Assembly (NCBI GenBank): GCA_026418175.1
Contig: JAOABX010000005.1
Coordinates: forward strand, 62,001-126,000
Source: Flavobacteriales bacterium
GTDB lineage: Bacteria > Bacteroidota > Bacteroidia > CAIKAF01
Direction: 5' to 3'
DNA: 64,000 bases
Shown here: positions 35,401-43,632 of the stretch, piece after piece
Position numbering within the stretch: position 1 is the first letter of the stretch
Layout of the letters: each line of letters starts with the position of its first letter
Made by a program: the position numbers and the translations under genes
Notes under the pieces: model-generated
What the model saw: the letters and a program-made list of their open reading frames with translations, nothing else
What the model was told of the DNA's origin: nothing
The model's database searches: none

Positions 35401-37632
35401 ATGAAAATACATCTGTTATTTATTGGATTATTATTCCCCTCGTTCATATTCGCTCAAACCATTACAGGAAAAGTAACTAATAGTAAAAATGAACCACTAA
35501 TAGGAGCCAGCGTTTATTGGCTAAGCAATGGACGAGGAGTAATAACCAATAATGAAGGAGATTTTAAAATTGAAATTGATACTTCAAGGGTTAAGAAACT
35601 TATTGCCAGTTATGTTGGCTATAAAGCTGACACGATTCAAATAAAGGATCAGATACTAGTTTTATTTCGATTAGAAGAAAAACAAGCATTAAATGAAATA
35701 ATTGTAAAGGATCAACGCGATGGAGTAATTATTTCAGACATCAATCCTATTAAAACCGAACAAATCACACAGACAGAATTAAAAAAAGCTGCCTGTTGCG
35801 ATCTGGCCGGATGTTTTGAAACACAAACCACAGTACAACCTCAAACCACTAATGTACTAATCAATTCAAAAGAACTTCGTATTCTGGGTTTATCAGGAGT
35901 ATACAATCAAATACTGATTGACGGATTCCCTATGATACAGGGGCTTTCATATACGTACGGAATCAGCACTATTCCCGGAACATTGGTAGATAATATTTAT
36001 GTTTCAAAAGGAGCAAACAGTGTATTACAAGGATTTGAAAGCATCAGCGGACAAATAAATGTAGAAACCAAAGAACCTGACCAAACCGACCGCCTGTTTC
36101 TCAATGCTTACATGAATAGCTTCCTTGAAAAACATTTCAATGCAAACTATACAATCAAACAAAAAAAATGGAGCAATCTGACAGCTTTTCATACGGTACA
36201 ACCAGCCAATAAAATTGATCGGGATGCAGATAGTTTTCTGGATCTTCCGAGGCTTACACGCTACCTAATATCAAACAAATGGAAATACGGAAACGAAAAA
36301 GATTGGGGATTTTACAGCAAAATCGGTTTACGATTCTTCAACGAACAACGAATCGGGGGGCAAACTTCATTTGATGTTGAAAGTGATAAAGGCAGCTCTA
36401 CTACCTACGGGCAAAGCGTCAGCATCAATCAACCGGAAATATGGACAAAATCAGGATTCAGGATTAATGACAAACATAATATTGTTTTATTCGCTTCCGC
36501 ATTTCATCAACAGCAACAATCATTTTTCGGAACAGTTAAATATAATGCACAACAAACCAGCTTTTACAGTAACATGCAATATGAACTAAATTATGGCAAA
36601 CATGGGCTGAAAACGGGAATCAGCTATCGCTATCTAAACCTCCAGGAAATTGTCTCTTTTACTGATACAACATTGCCCAGAACCTATGCAGGAACCTACC
36701 ATCGAATAGAAAATATACCCGGCCTATTTGCTGAGAACACCATGCGTTTTTGGAGTAATAAACTCACCTGGATCGCAGGTATACGTGCTGATTATCATAA
36801 TCAATTTGGATTTCATTTTACACCAAGAACTCTATTGAAGTATGATATAGCTTCAAAAACCATTGTACGAGCGAATATTGGTACGGGATGGCGGACAGTT
36901 AACTTTTTTAGCGAAAATATCGGATTATTGGCAAGTTCTAGAAACATAATATTTGAAGAAGAACTTCATCCTGAAAAGGCTGTAAACTTCGGTATTAACT
37001 TTACGCAAAAATTTGAAACTAACGATCTGAATTTTTCAGGATATTTTAGTGCAGATTATTACAGAACTGATTTTCAAAATCAAGTATTTCCTGATTACGA
37101 TACTGATCCAACAAAAGCGATTATTAAAAACTTTACAGGCACAAGTGTAAGTAATGGAGTTCAGGCTGAACTATATCTGAAAATATACCGGCGATTTGAA
37201 CTGAAAGCAGGTTATAACTTTCTGGACGTTTACCGAATTGTAGGAGGTACCAAACAGTTGTTTCCATTCAATGCCATGCATAAAGTAATTACAACGCTAA
37301 GTTATAAGCCACTATCAAACAAATTTCATATTGATATGAACATCCATTGGTATGGTAAACAGCGGCTGCCTGATACAAAATCAAATCCAGCAGAGTTTCA
37401 ACGTCCTGATTTTTCAGAGCCATACACTATTGTAAATGCTCAATTTACTTATACCTTAAATAATTTTGAAATATATGTCGGTTGTGAAAATTTGCTGAAT
37501 TTCCGCCAAATACAGCCAATCATTAGCTGGCAAAATCCATTTAGTCCTTACTTTGATACTTCATCAATTTGGGGGCCTACAAGAGGGTGGGAGGCTTATA
37601 TCGGAGTGCGATTTGTATTAAATGATAAATAA
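35401..37632 (+). CDS. TonB-dependent receptor of the metal-associated cluster
   Basis: 743 residues, a short receptor: signal peptide to IFAQ, CarboxypepD_reg-like domain (ITGKVTNSKNEPLIGASVYW), plug (ELRILGLSGVYNQILIDGFPMIQGLSYTYGIS, SKGANSVLQGFESISGQINVETK) and barrel ending WEAYIGVRFVLNDK. At about residues 137-145 is KKAACCDLAGCFETQ, a Cys-rich segment before the plug that recalls receptors linked to heavy-metal-associated proteins. It is likely to import a metal complex, but the substrate is inferred from neighbours only. Confidence 0.9.
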   Translation: MKIHLLFIGLLFPSFIFAQTITGKVTNSKNEPLIGASVYWLSNGRGVITNNEGDFKIEIDTSRVKKLIASYVGYKADTIQIKDQILVLFRLEEKQALNEIIVKDQRDGVIISDINPIKTEQITQTELKKAACCDLAGCFETQTTVQPQTTNVLINSKELRILGLSGVYNQILIDGFPMIQGLSYTYGISTIPGTLVDNIYVSKGANSVLQGFESISGQINVETKEPDQTDRLFLNAYMNSFLEKHFNANYTIKQKKWSNLTAFHTVQPANKIDRDADSFLDLPRLTRYLISNKWKYGNEKDWGFYSKIGLRFFNEQRIGGQTSFDVESDKGSSTTYGQSVSINQPEIWTKSGFRINDKHNIVLFASAFHQQQQSFFGTVKYNAQQTSFYSNMQYELNYGKHGLKTGISYRYLNLQEIVSFTDTTLPRTYAGTYHRIENIPGLFAENTMRFWSNKLTWIAGIRADYHNQFGFHFTPRTLLKYDIASKTIVRANIGTGWRTVNFFSENIGLLASSRNIIFEEELHPEKAVNFGINFTQKFETNDLNFSGYFSADYYRTDFQNQVFPDYDTDPTKAIIKNFTGTSVSNGVQAELYLKIYRRFELKAGYNFLDVYRIVGGTKQLFPFNAMHKVITTLSYKPLSNKFHIDMNIHWYGKQRLPDTKSNPAEFQRPDFSEPYTIVNAQFTYTLNNFEIYVGCENLLNFRQIQPIISWQNPFSPYFDTSSIWGPTRGWEAYIGVRFVLNDK

Positions 37633-37689
37633 AATAAATTTAAAAAACACATTCATCAATACAATAGAGCATATTAATAAATCAACTTT

Positions 37690-37697
37690 TACATTAG
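37690..37697 (+). promoter_or_regulatory. -7-like element TACATTAG
   Basis: Seven of eight match to TAnnTTTG, 16 nt before the TTG start of the MFS gene; the TonB-receptor stop is 57 nt upstream. Confidence 0.35.
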
Positions 37698-37713
37698 TGT
37701 AAAAAAAAATCAA

Positions 37714-38883
37714 TTGAAAAATATTTCGAAAACAGTTTGGATTCTATCATGGGTAAGTTTATTTGCAGATACAGCCAGTGAAATGCTGTATCCTGTAATG
37801 CCAGTTTATTTAAAAACAATTGGATTCTCGATGTTGTTAATTGGAATCCTAGAAGGCATAGCTGAAGCAACAGCAGGCTTAAGTAAAGGATATTTCGGAA
37901 AATTATCAGATAATACCGGGAAACGTACTCCGTTTGTTCAACTTGGTTATACACTTAGTGCAATTTCAAAACCCTTAATTGTTTTATTTGCATATCCACT
38001 ATGGGTGTTTTTTGCTCGTACACTTGACCGGCTTGGAAAAGGAATTCGAACTGCTGCCAGAGATGCTTTACTTTCAGAAGAATCAACCCCACAAACCAAA
38101 GGGAAAGTATTTGGGCTTCACCGATCCATGGATACATTGGGAGCAGTAATTGGACCTTCCCTTGCACTCATCTATCTGCATTTTTATCCACAAAATTATG
38201 TTACACTGTTTTATATTGCATTTATTCCGGGTATTGCGGCTGTAATTACATCTTTACTACTTAAAGATAAAAAAATACTCCAAAATAAATTCTATCAAAA
38301 AACATCATTTTTTTCCTTCTTCCAATATTGGAAAGTAAGCTCATTAAACTATAAAAAAGTTGTTATCGGCTTATTATTATTTTCCATATTTAACAGTTCA
38401 GATGTATTTCTTTTGCTAAAAGCTAAAGAATCGGGAATAAGCGATTCTTTATTAATTGGTATATACATTTTTTATAATCTTATTTATGCATTATTTGCAT
38501 TTCCATTAGGAATTATTGCAGATAAAACAGGATTAAAAAAAATTTTTTTATTTGGCTTGATATTATTTGCAATAGTGTATGCAGGTATGGCCTTTAATGA
38601 ACTTCCATATATGTTTTATATTTTGTTTTTTATGTACGGCATTTATGCTGCATCAACCGAAAGTATATCCAAAGCATGGATAACTATTATAACAGATAAA
38701 AAAGATACGGCTACTGCCATTGGAATGTTTTCCTCCTTACAAAGTATAGCAACATTAGCAGCCAGCAGCTTAACCGGGTTAATATGGCATTTTTGGGGTG
38801 CAGAAACAGCATTATTGATTTCAGCCGGAGGAACTATATTGGTGATAATTTTCTTCTTGTTTTTTGTAAATAATTCAAAGTAA
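37714..38883 (+). CDS. Major facilitator superfamily transporter
   Basis: 389 residues, 12 helices. The first helix begins NISKTVWILSWVSLFADTASEMLYPVMPVYLKTIGF; loop 2-3 carries KLSDNTGKRTPFVQLGY and the MFS signature region DRLGKGIRTAARDALLS is unusually close to nitrate/polyol-type MFS. The frame opens at TTG and no ATG occurs before helix 1 begins, so TTG is accepted; a -7-like box sits 16 nt upstream. The direction of transport and substrate are unknown; its position downstream of the HMA/TonB pair suggests metal or metal-complex transport, but no metal-binding motif is evident. Confidence 0.88.
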   Translation: MKNISKTVWILSWVSLFADTASEMLYPVMPVYLKTIGFSMLLIGILEGIAEATAGLSKGYFGKLSDNTGKRTPFVQLGYTLSAISKPLIVLFAYPLWVFFARTLDRLGKGIRTAARDALLSEESTPQTKGKVFGLHRSMDTLGAVIGPSLALIYLHFYPQNYVTLFYIAFIPGIAAVITSLLLKDKKILQNKFYQKTSFFSFFQYWKVSSLNYKKVVIGLLLFSIFNSSDVFLLLKAKESGISDSLLIGIYIFYNLIYALFAFPLGIIADKTGLKKIFLFGLILFAIVYAGMAFNELPYMFYILFFMYGIYAASTESISKAWITIITDKKDTATAIGMFSSLQSIATLAASSLTGLIWHFWGAETALLISAGGTILVIIFFLFFVNNSK

Positions 38884-38930
38884 TTTTATTATAGGTAATG
38901 CTATATTAAAAACTTTCGTTTGACGGAAAA

Positions 38931-38961
38931 GTTGATAATTTGGAAATGATGTTTAATTTTG
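38931..38961 (+). promoter_or_regulatory. Promoter of the histidine operon leader
   Basis: GTTG (38931-38934), 19 bp, then TAATTTTG (38954-38961). The -7 is a perfect TAnnTTTG, the -33 matches three of four. The leader peptide starts within 5-10 nt downstream. Confidence 0.65.
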
Positions 38962-38965
38962 CCTT

Positions 38966-39019
38966 ATGATTATGAATTTGTCTTTGCATTATCACTTTCA
39001 TTGCTTCCCTAATGGGTAA
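38966..39019 (+). CDS. Histidine operon leader peptide (HisL-like)
   Basis: A 17-residue ORF, MIMNLSLHYHFHCFPNG then TAA, with His codons CAT/CAC/CAT at residues 8, 10 and 12. A second ATG at 38972 would give 15 residues and leaves a more usual 10-nt distance from the -7 element. Ribosome stalling at the His codons when charged tRNA-His is low would leave the stop-codon region free to pair. It lies directly after a good promoter and before the terminator hairpin, the complete context of ribosome-mediated attenuation. No Shine-Dalgarno is seen, normal for the phylum. Confidence 0.85.
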   Translation: MIMNLSLHYHFHCFPNG

Positions 39020-39088
39020 GCTTAAGTGGTATTGCAATTAAAGCATACGCACAAAGGCTTACCAATTTTGGTAAGCCTTTGTTGTTTT
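39011..39088 (+). promoter_or_regulatory. Attenuator: antiterminator and terminator hairpins of the his operon
   Basis: Terminator: CAAAGGCTTACC (39052-39063), loop AATTTT, GGTAAGCCTTTG (39070-39081), a perfect 12-bp stem followed by TTGTTTT. Antiterminator: GGTAAGC (39015-39021), overlapping the leader stop codon, is exactly complementary to GCTTACC of the terminator 5' arm (39057-39063), and flanking bases add A-U and G-U pairs with one mismatch. Stalling at His codons should favour the antiterminator; a ribosome at the stop codon covers 39015-39021 and lets the terminator form. Confidence 0.85.
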
Positions 39089-39300
39089 GAAGTGAACATA
39101 AATGCAAACATAATGTTAAACATGCAGCCTCAACTTACATGGTATAGGAAAAAGTACAACTATGGATTGGCAAGAAAAAGAAGTGGTGTGGCAAGAGACT
39201 TACCAATTCTATGGGAAGAGAATCCTAAGCGCAATAATAAAAGTCTGGTACAAATCCTATTGAGGATAAGACGGTACAAACTGCTCTAAAAATTAATTCT
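39089..39300 (+). other. 212-bp spacer between attenuator and hisG
   Basis: No supported gene. A 33-codon ORF (39162-39263, MDWQEKEVVWQ) and an 87-codon ORF (39026-39289) are visible but match no family. CTTACCAATT from the terminator (39059-39068) recurs at 39199-39208. Confidence 0.55.
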
Positions 39301-40158
39301 ATGGATAAACTTAAAATTGCACTACAAAAATCAGGAAGACTTCATGAAGATTCGGTAAAATTGCTGAAAGAATGTGGAATTGATATCAGTAATGGTTTAA
39401 ATAAATTAAAAATTGAAGCTGAAAATTTTCCATTGGAAGTATTCTTTTTTAGGGATGATGATATACCTCAATATGTGGAAGAAGGTATTGCTGATGTAGG
39501 AATTGTAGGCGAAAATGTTCTAGTAGAAAAACAAGCGCTGGTGGATGTGATTGAACCTTTAGGTTTTGGTAAATGTAGATTATCTATTGCAGTTCCAAGA
39601 GCGGCAGCATATGATAGTTTGAATTGGCTGAATGGGAAAAGAATTGCAACCAGTTATAAAAATTTACTGCTACAATTTTTAAAGAATAATAACATCGAAG
39701 CTGAAATACATGAAATAAGCGGATCGGTGGAAATTGCTCCTAGTATAGGTTTAGCGGATGCTATTTGTGATTTGGTAAGTACGGGTAGTACATTATTTAG
39801 TAATGGTTTGAAGGAAGCCGAAACGGTATTTAAGAGTGAAGCTGTATTAATAGCACACAAACAACTCAGTGATGAAAAACAGCATTTATTAAACAAACTT
39901 TTATTTAGAATAAAAGCTGTAAAAAAATCAAAACATAATAAATACATATTACTAAATGCCCCCAATGAAAAGTTAAATGCCATCTGCCATATCTTGCCTG
40001 GTATAAAAAGCCCAACAATATTGCCTTTGGCAGAACCAGGCTGGAGTTCTGTACATTCAGTAGTGCATGAAGATCATTTTTGGGAAATCATTGAACAGTT
40101 GAAAGCCGAAGGCGCCCAAGGAATATTAGTAATACCTATTGAAAAAATGATTGTATGA
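39301..40158 (+). CDS. hisG: ATP phosphoribosyltransferase, long form (HisG)
   Basis: 285 residues, so the long form with a C-terminal regulatory domain. LKIALQKSGRLHEDSVKLLKECGI at the start; GIADVGIVGENVLVE; phosphate-binding EIAPSIGLADAICDLVSTGSTLFSNGL; C-terminal regulatory part from about 215 (PTILPLAEPGWSSVHSVVHEDHFWEIIEQLKAEGAQGILVIPIEKMI). It catalyses the first step of histidine synthesis, ATP + PRPP to phosphoribosyl-ATP, and is normally feedback-inhibited by histidine through the C-terminal domain. First structural gene after the attenuator; 4-nt overlap with hisD. Confidence 0.97.
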   Translation: MDKLKIALQKSGRLHEDSVKLLKECGIDISNGLNKLKIEAENFPLEVFFFRDDDIPQYVEEGIADVGIVGENVLVEKQALVDVIEPLGFGKCRLSIAVPRAAAYDSLNWLNGKRIATSYKNLLLQFLKNNNIEAEIHEISGSVEIAPSIGLADAICDLVSTGSTLFSNGLKEAETVFKSEAVLIAHKQLSDEKQHLLNKLLFRIKAVKKSKHNKYILLNAPNEKLNAICHILPGIKSPTILPLAEPGWSSVHSVVHEDHFWEIIEQLKAEGAQGILVIPIEKMIV

Positions 40159-41444
40159 TACAAGTAATCGCCTATCCTGAAACTACACAATGGAAAAGCT
40201 TAGTACAGCGTCCGGTACTTGACAGAGAAGATTTAACTAACCGGGTAAAAGATATGCTGGAAGATGTGCGCCTAAATGGAGATGATGCAGTACTAAACTA
40301 TACCCGCATGTATGATTATGCAAATGCTAAATCTTTGCGAATAGAAGCATCCGACTTCAAAAAATCGGTAGAAAATGTGTCTGAAAATTTAAAAATAGCC
40401 ATTGAAATGGCTATTCTAAATATCCAAAAATTTCATTCAACACAACATGAAATAGAACATGTAATAGAAACCATGCCGGGAGTGAAGTGTTGGCGTAAAA
40501 GTGTAGCCATCGAGAAAGTCGGATTATATATTCCGGGAGGAACAGCCCCTCTATTCTCAACCCTGCTTATGTTGACCATTCCGGCACAAATTGCTGGTTG
40601 CAATGAAATTGTAGTCTGTACTCCACCCGACAAAAATGGTCGAATTGCGCCTGAAATTCTATATTGTGCCCATCGTTTGGGCTTGCAACAAGTATTTGCC
40701 TGCGGTGGTGTACAAGCCATAGGTGCCATGGCTTTTGGAACAGAAACTGTACCCGCAGTTTATAAAATTTTTGGCCCCGGTAATCAATACGTAACCGAAG
40801 CCAAACAACAAATTCAAAGCTGGGGCGTAGCCATTGATATGCCTGCAGGCCCGTCGGAAGTATTGGTTATTGCAGAGCCTGATGCAAATTCATCATTTAT
40901 TGCAGCTGATTTATTATCGCAGGCTGAACATGGAGCCGATTCACAAGTAATTTTACTCACTAACGATGAAAAGTTAGCATTACTTGTTCAGCAAGAATTA
41001 CAACATCAAATTAATGTATTACCAAGAAAAGAAATAGTACACAGAGCACTTAAAAATAGCCGATGCATTATATTAAACAATCGGGATGAGATGATTGAAT
41101 TTAGCAATATGTATGCCCCTGAACATTTAATCATTCATGCAAAAGATACGGCATGGTATGAAAATCGCATTAAGAATGCAGGTTCGGTATTTTTAGGAGC
41201 TTACACACCGGAAAGTGCCGGCGATTATGCCTCTGGCACAAACCATACATTGCCGACCAATGGTTATGCCAGAAACTATAGTGGTGTATCATTGGATAGT
41301 TTTGTACGAAAAATCACATATCAACAAATTACTACAGAAGGTTTAAAAGCATTAGGTAATACTATAATAGAAATGGCCAGAGCAGAACATTTGGAAGCTC
41401 ATGCCCAAGCAGTTGAAATACGAATGAATACATTAAAACAATGA
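40155..41444 (+). CDS. hisD: Histidinol dehydrogenase (HisD)
   Basis: 429 residues. Family signatures: VGLYIPGGTAPLFSTLLMLTIPAQ, EIVVCTPPDKNG, ACGGVQAIGAMAFGTETVP, IFGPGNQYVTEAK, DMPAGPSEVLVIAEPDA, DLLSQAEHGADSQVILLT with zinc-binding Gln and His, MYAPEHLIIH and GDYASGTNHTLPTNG. It oxidises histidinol to histidine in two NAD-dependent steps, the last of the pathway. ATGA overlaps join it to hisG and hisC. Confidence 0.98.
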   Translation: MIQVIAYPETTQWKSLVQRPVLDREDLTNRVKDMLEDVRLNGDDAVLNYTRMYDYANAKSLRIEASDFKKSVENVSENLKIAIEMAILNIQKFHSTQHEIEHVIETMPGVKCWRKSVAIEKVGLYIPGGTAPLFSTLLMLTIPAQIAGCNEIVVCTPPDKNGRIAPEILYCAHRLGLQQVFACGGVQAIGAMAFGTETVPAVYKIFGPGNQYVTEAKQQIQSWGVAIDMPAGPSEVLVIAEPDANSSFIAADLLSQAEHGADSQVILLTNDEKLALLVQQELQHQINVLPRKEIVHRALKNSRCIILNNRDEMIEFSNMYAPEHLIIHAKDTAWYENRIKNAGSVFLGAYTPESAGDYASGTNHTLPTNGYARNYSGVSLDSFVRKITYQQITTEGLKALGNTIIEMARAEHLEAHAQAVEIRMNTLKQ

Positions 41445-42499
41445 TGAAGATAGAAGATGTATTAGAATTGGTTCGTCCAAATATTAAGCAACTTACTCCC
41501 TATTCATCTGCTAGGGATGAATACAAAGGCGAGGTCGGAATTTTTTTGGATGCCAATGAGAATTCCTTTGGATCACCGATAGATCCATGTGTCAATCGTT
41601 ATCCAGACCCCTTGCAAACTCAAGTTAAAAAAAAATTAGCAAGTATAAAAAACATTTATCCTGATCAAATTTTCTTGGGAAATGGCAGCGATGAATCCAT
41701 CGATGTATTGCTGCGAACGTTTTGTAAGCCCGGGCAAGATGAAGTCATTATTCTTCCTCCAACCTACGGCATGTATGAAGTGGCTGCAAAAATTCATGAA
41801 TTGCAAGTAAAAAAAATATTATTGGATGATACATTTCAACCGGATGTAACAGAGATATTAAATCAATTTAATTCAAATACCCGCATGATCTTTTTTTGCA
41901 GCCCGAACAATCCAACGGGAAATTTGATGGATTATGATCGAATTAAAATTGTATTAGAAAAATTTAAAGGAATTGTAGTGGTAGATGAAGCTTATATAGA
42001 TTATGCTAAATCTTCATCCTGGATTCAGGAATTAAAAAACTACCCTCATTTAGTAGTTTTACAAACCTTTTCTAAAGCCTGGGGATTAGCAGGTATTCGG
42101 GCAGGTATGGCTTTTGCACACCCACAAATCATTACTATTTTAAATAAAGTAAAAATGCCCTATAATGTAAGTTCAATTACTCAAAAATATTTGCTTGAGG
42201 CTATGAATAATCAAGCATTTGTTGAATTTGCCATTCAACAAACAATACAGGAAAAAACTCATCTAATTCAAAGATTGCAACAATTTAAATCAGTAAAAAC
42301 CATCTACCCATCGGATGCAAACTTTTTGTTGGTTAAAATGAATCAGGCTGATGAGGTATATCAACAATTAATTGAAAAGAAAATCATTATCCGCAACCGT
42401 AGTCGAGTAGAAAAATGTAATAATTGCCTTCGTATTACCATTGGTAAGCCTCATGAAAATAAGGCATTGTTAGAAGCATTATCACAAATAATAAACTAA
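41441..42499 (+). CDS. hisC: Histidinol-phosphate aminotransferase (HisC)
   Basis: 352 residues, fold-type I PLP aminotransferase. DANENSFGSP near the start; phosphate loop NGSDESIDVLL; substrate loop PTYGMYEVAA; CSPNNPTGN with Asn; VVDEAYIDY; PLP Lys in FSKAWGLAGIRAG; C-terminal RNRSRVEKCNNCLRITIGKP. It transfers the amino group from glutamate to imidazole acetol phosphate. Adjacent ATGs MM allow a one-codon shift of the start. Confidence 0.97.
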   Translation: MMKIEDVLELVRPNIKQLTPYSSARDEYKGEVGIFLDANENSFGSPIDPCVNRYPDPLQTQVKKKLASIKNIYPDQIFLGNGSDESIDVLLRTFCKPGQDEVIILPPTYGMYEVAAKIHELQVKKILLDDTFQPDVTEILNQFNSNTRMIFFCSPNNPTGNLMDYDRIKIVLEKFKGIVVVDEAYIDYAKSSSWIQELKNYPHLVVLQTFSKAWGLAGIRAGMAFAHPQIITILNKVKMPYNVSSITQKYLLEAMNNQAFVEFAIQQTIQEKTHLIQRLQQFKSVKTIYPSDANFLLVKMNQADEVYQQLIEKKIIIRNRSRVEKCNNCLRITIGKPHENKALLEALSQIIN

Positions 42500-42507
42500 A
42501 AAAAGCA

Positions 42508-43632
42508 ATGTATAGTATGAATAAACCACGCATATTATTCATTGATCGCGATGGAACATTAATCAAAGAACCACCAATCACTTTTCAGGTGGATCATTTC
42601 GATCAGTTGGAATTTTTACCCGGAGTGATTCGTCATTTGGGAAACATTGCACAATCAAGGCAATACCGATTGGTAATGGTAACTAACCAAGATGGACTTG
42701 GAACAGAAAATTATCCGGAAGAGCGTTTTTGGCCTATTCAACGACTCATCATTCGCATATTGGAAGCTGAAGGAATTCATTTTGATGAGGTACATATTGA
42801 CCGTTCCTATCCACATGAAAATTTACCTACCCGAAAACCAGGAACAGGTATGTTAACTCATTTTTTAAATGGAGAGTATGATATAGAAAATTCATTTGTA
42901 ATTGGAGATCGGTTAACAGATGTGATGTTGGCAAAAAATTTAGGTTGTAAATCTATTTTTATTCACAACTATGATAATCCACAACAATCAGAAATACCAA
43001 TCGACTTCATTGCCTTTCATTGGAAAGAAATTGAAGAGTATTTACTACACCCCCCGAGAATAGCTAGTGAACATCGAAAAACCAACGAAACAGAAATAAA
43101 GGTTGAAATAAATTTGGATGGAACCGGAAAATCATCTATCCACACCGGTATTGGATTTTTTGATCACATGTTGGAACAAATTGCCCGACATGGTAAAATA
43201 GACATAATGATTCAAGCAAACGGCGATTTACATATTGATGAACACCATACCATTGAAGATACTGGAATTACATTAGGTAAAGCTTTTACAAAAGCCATGG
43301 GAAATAAAATGGGGATGGAACGATATGGATTTATTTTACCCATGGATGATTGCTTGGCTCAAGTTGCGGTTGATTTTGGTGGTAGGCCCTGGATTGTTTG
43401 GAATGTTGATTTTAAACGCGAAAAAATTGGAGATATGCCCACCGAAATGATTTTTCACTTTTTCAAATCATTTAGTGATGCTGCAGCTTGTAATCTCAAC
43501 ATTCAGGCTGAAGGCCAAAATGAACACCATAAAGCAGAAAGTATTTTTAAAGCATTTGCAAAAGCCTGCCGCATGGCACTGAATCGAGATACAAAATCCA
43601 AAGAACTCCCCACAACAAAAGGAATCGTATGA
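42508..43632 (+). CDS. hisB: Bifunctional histidinol-phosphatase / imidazoleglycerol-phosphate dehydratase (HisB)
   Basis: 374 residues. N-terminal HAD phosphatase 1-165: LFIDRDGTLIKEPP with DxD nucleophile (FIDRDGT), VMVTNQDGLGTENYPEERF, KPGTGM, VIGDRLTDVMLAKNLG. C-terminal IGP dehydratase about 185-374: SIHTGIGFFDHMLEQIARHG, DEHHTIEDTGITLGKAF and DDCLAQVAVDFGGRPW, with metal-binding His clusters. The fused form occurs in enterobacteria and Bacteroidota. It performs steps 7 and 9 of the pathway. The ATG at 42517 is an alternative start. Confidence 0.97.
   Translation: MYSMNKPRILFIDRDGTLIKEPPITFQVDHFDQLEFLPGVIRHLGNIAQSRQYRLVMVTNQDGLGTENYPEERFWPIQRLIIRILEAEGIHFDEVHIDRSYPHENLPTRKPGTGMLTHFLNGEYDIENSFVIGDRLTDVMLAKNLGCKSIFIHNYDNPQQSEIPIDFIAFHWKEIEEYLLHPPRIASEHRKTNETEIKVEINLDGTGKSSIHTGIGFFDHMLEQIARHGKIDIMIQANGDLHIDEHHTIEDTGITLGKAFTKAMGNKMGMERYGFILPMDDCLAQVAVDFGGRPWIVWNVDFKREKIGDMPTEMIFHFFKSFSDAAACNLNIQAEGQNEHHKAESIFKAFAKACRMALNRDTKSKELPTTKGIV

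Noticed and set aside
39026-39289. 87-codon ORF between the his attenuator and hisG
   Set aside because: It begins inside the attenuator, runs through the terminator hairpin, and its sequence is not like any protein family.
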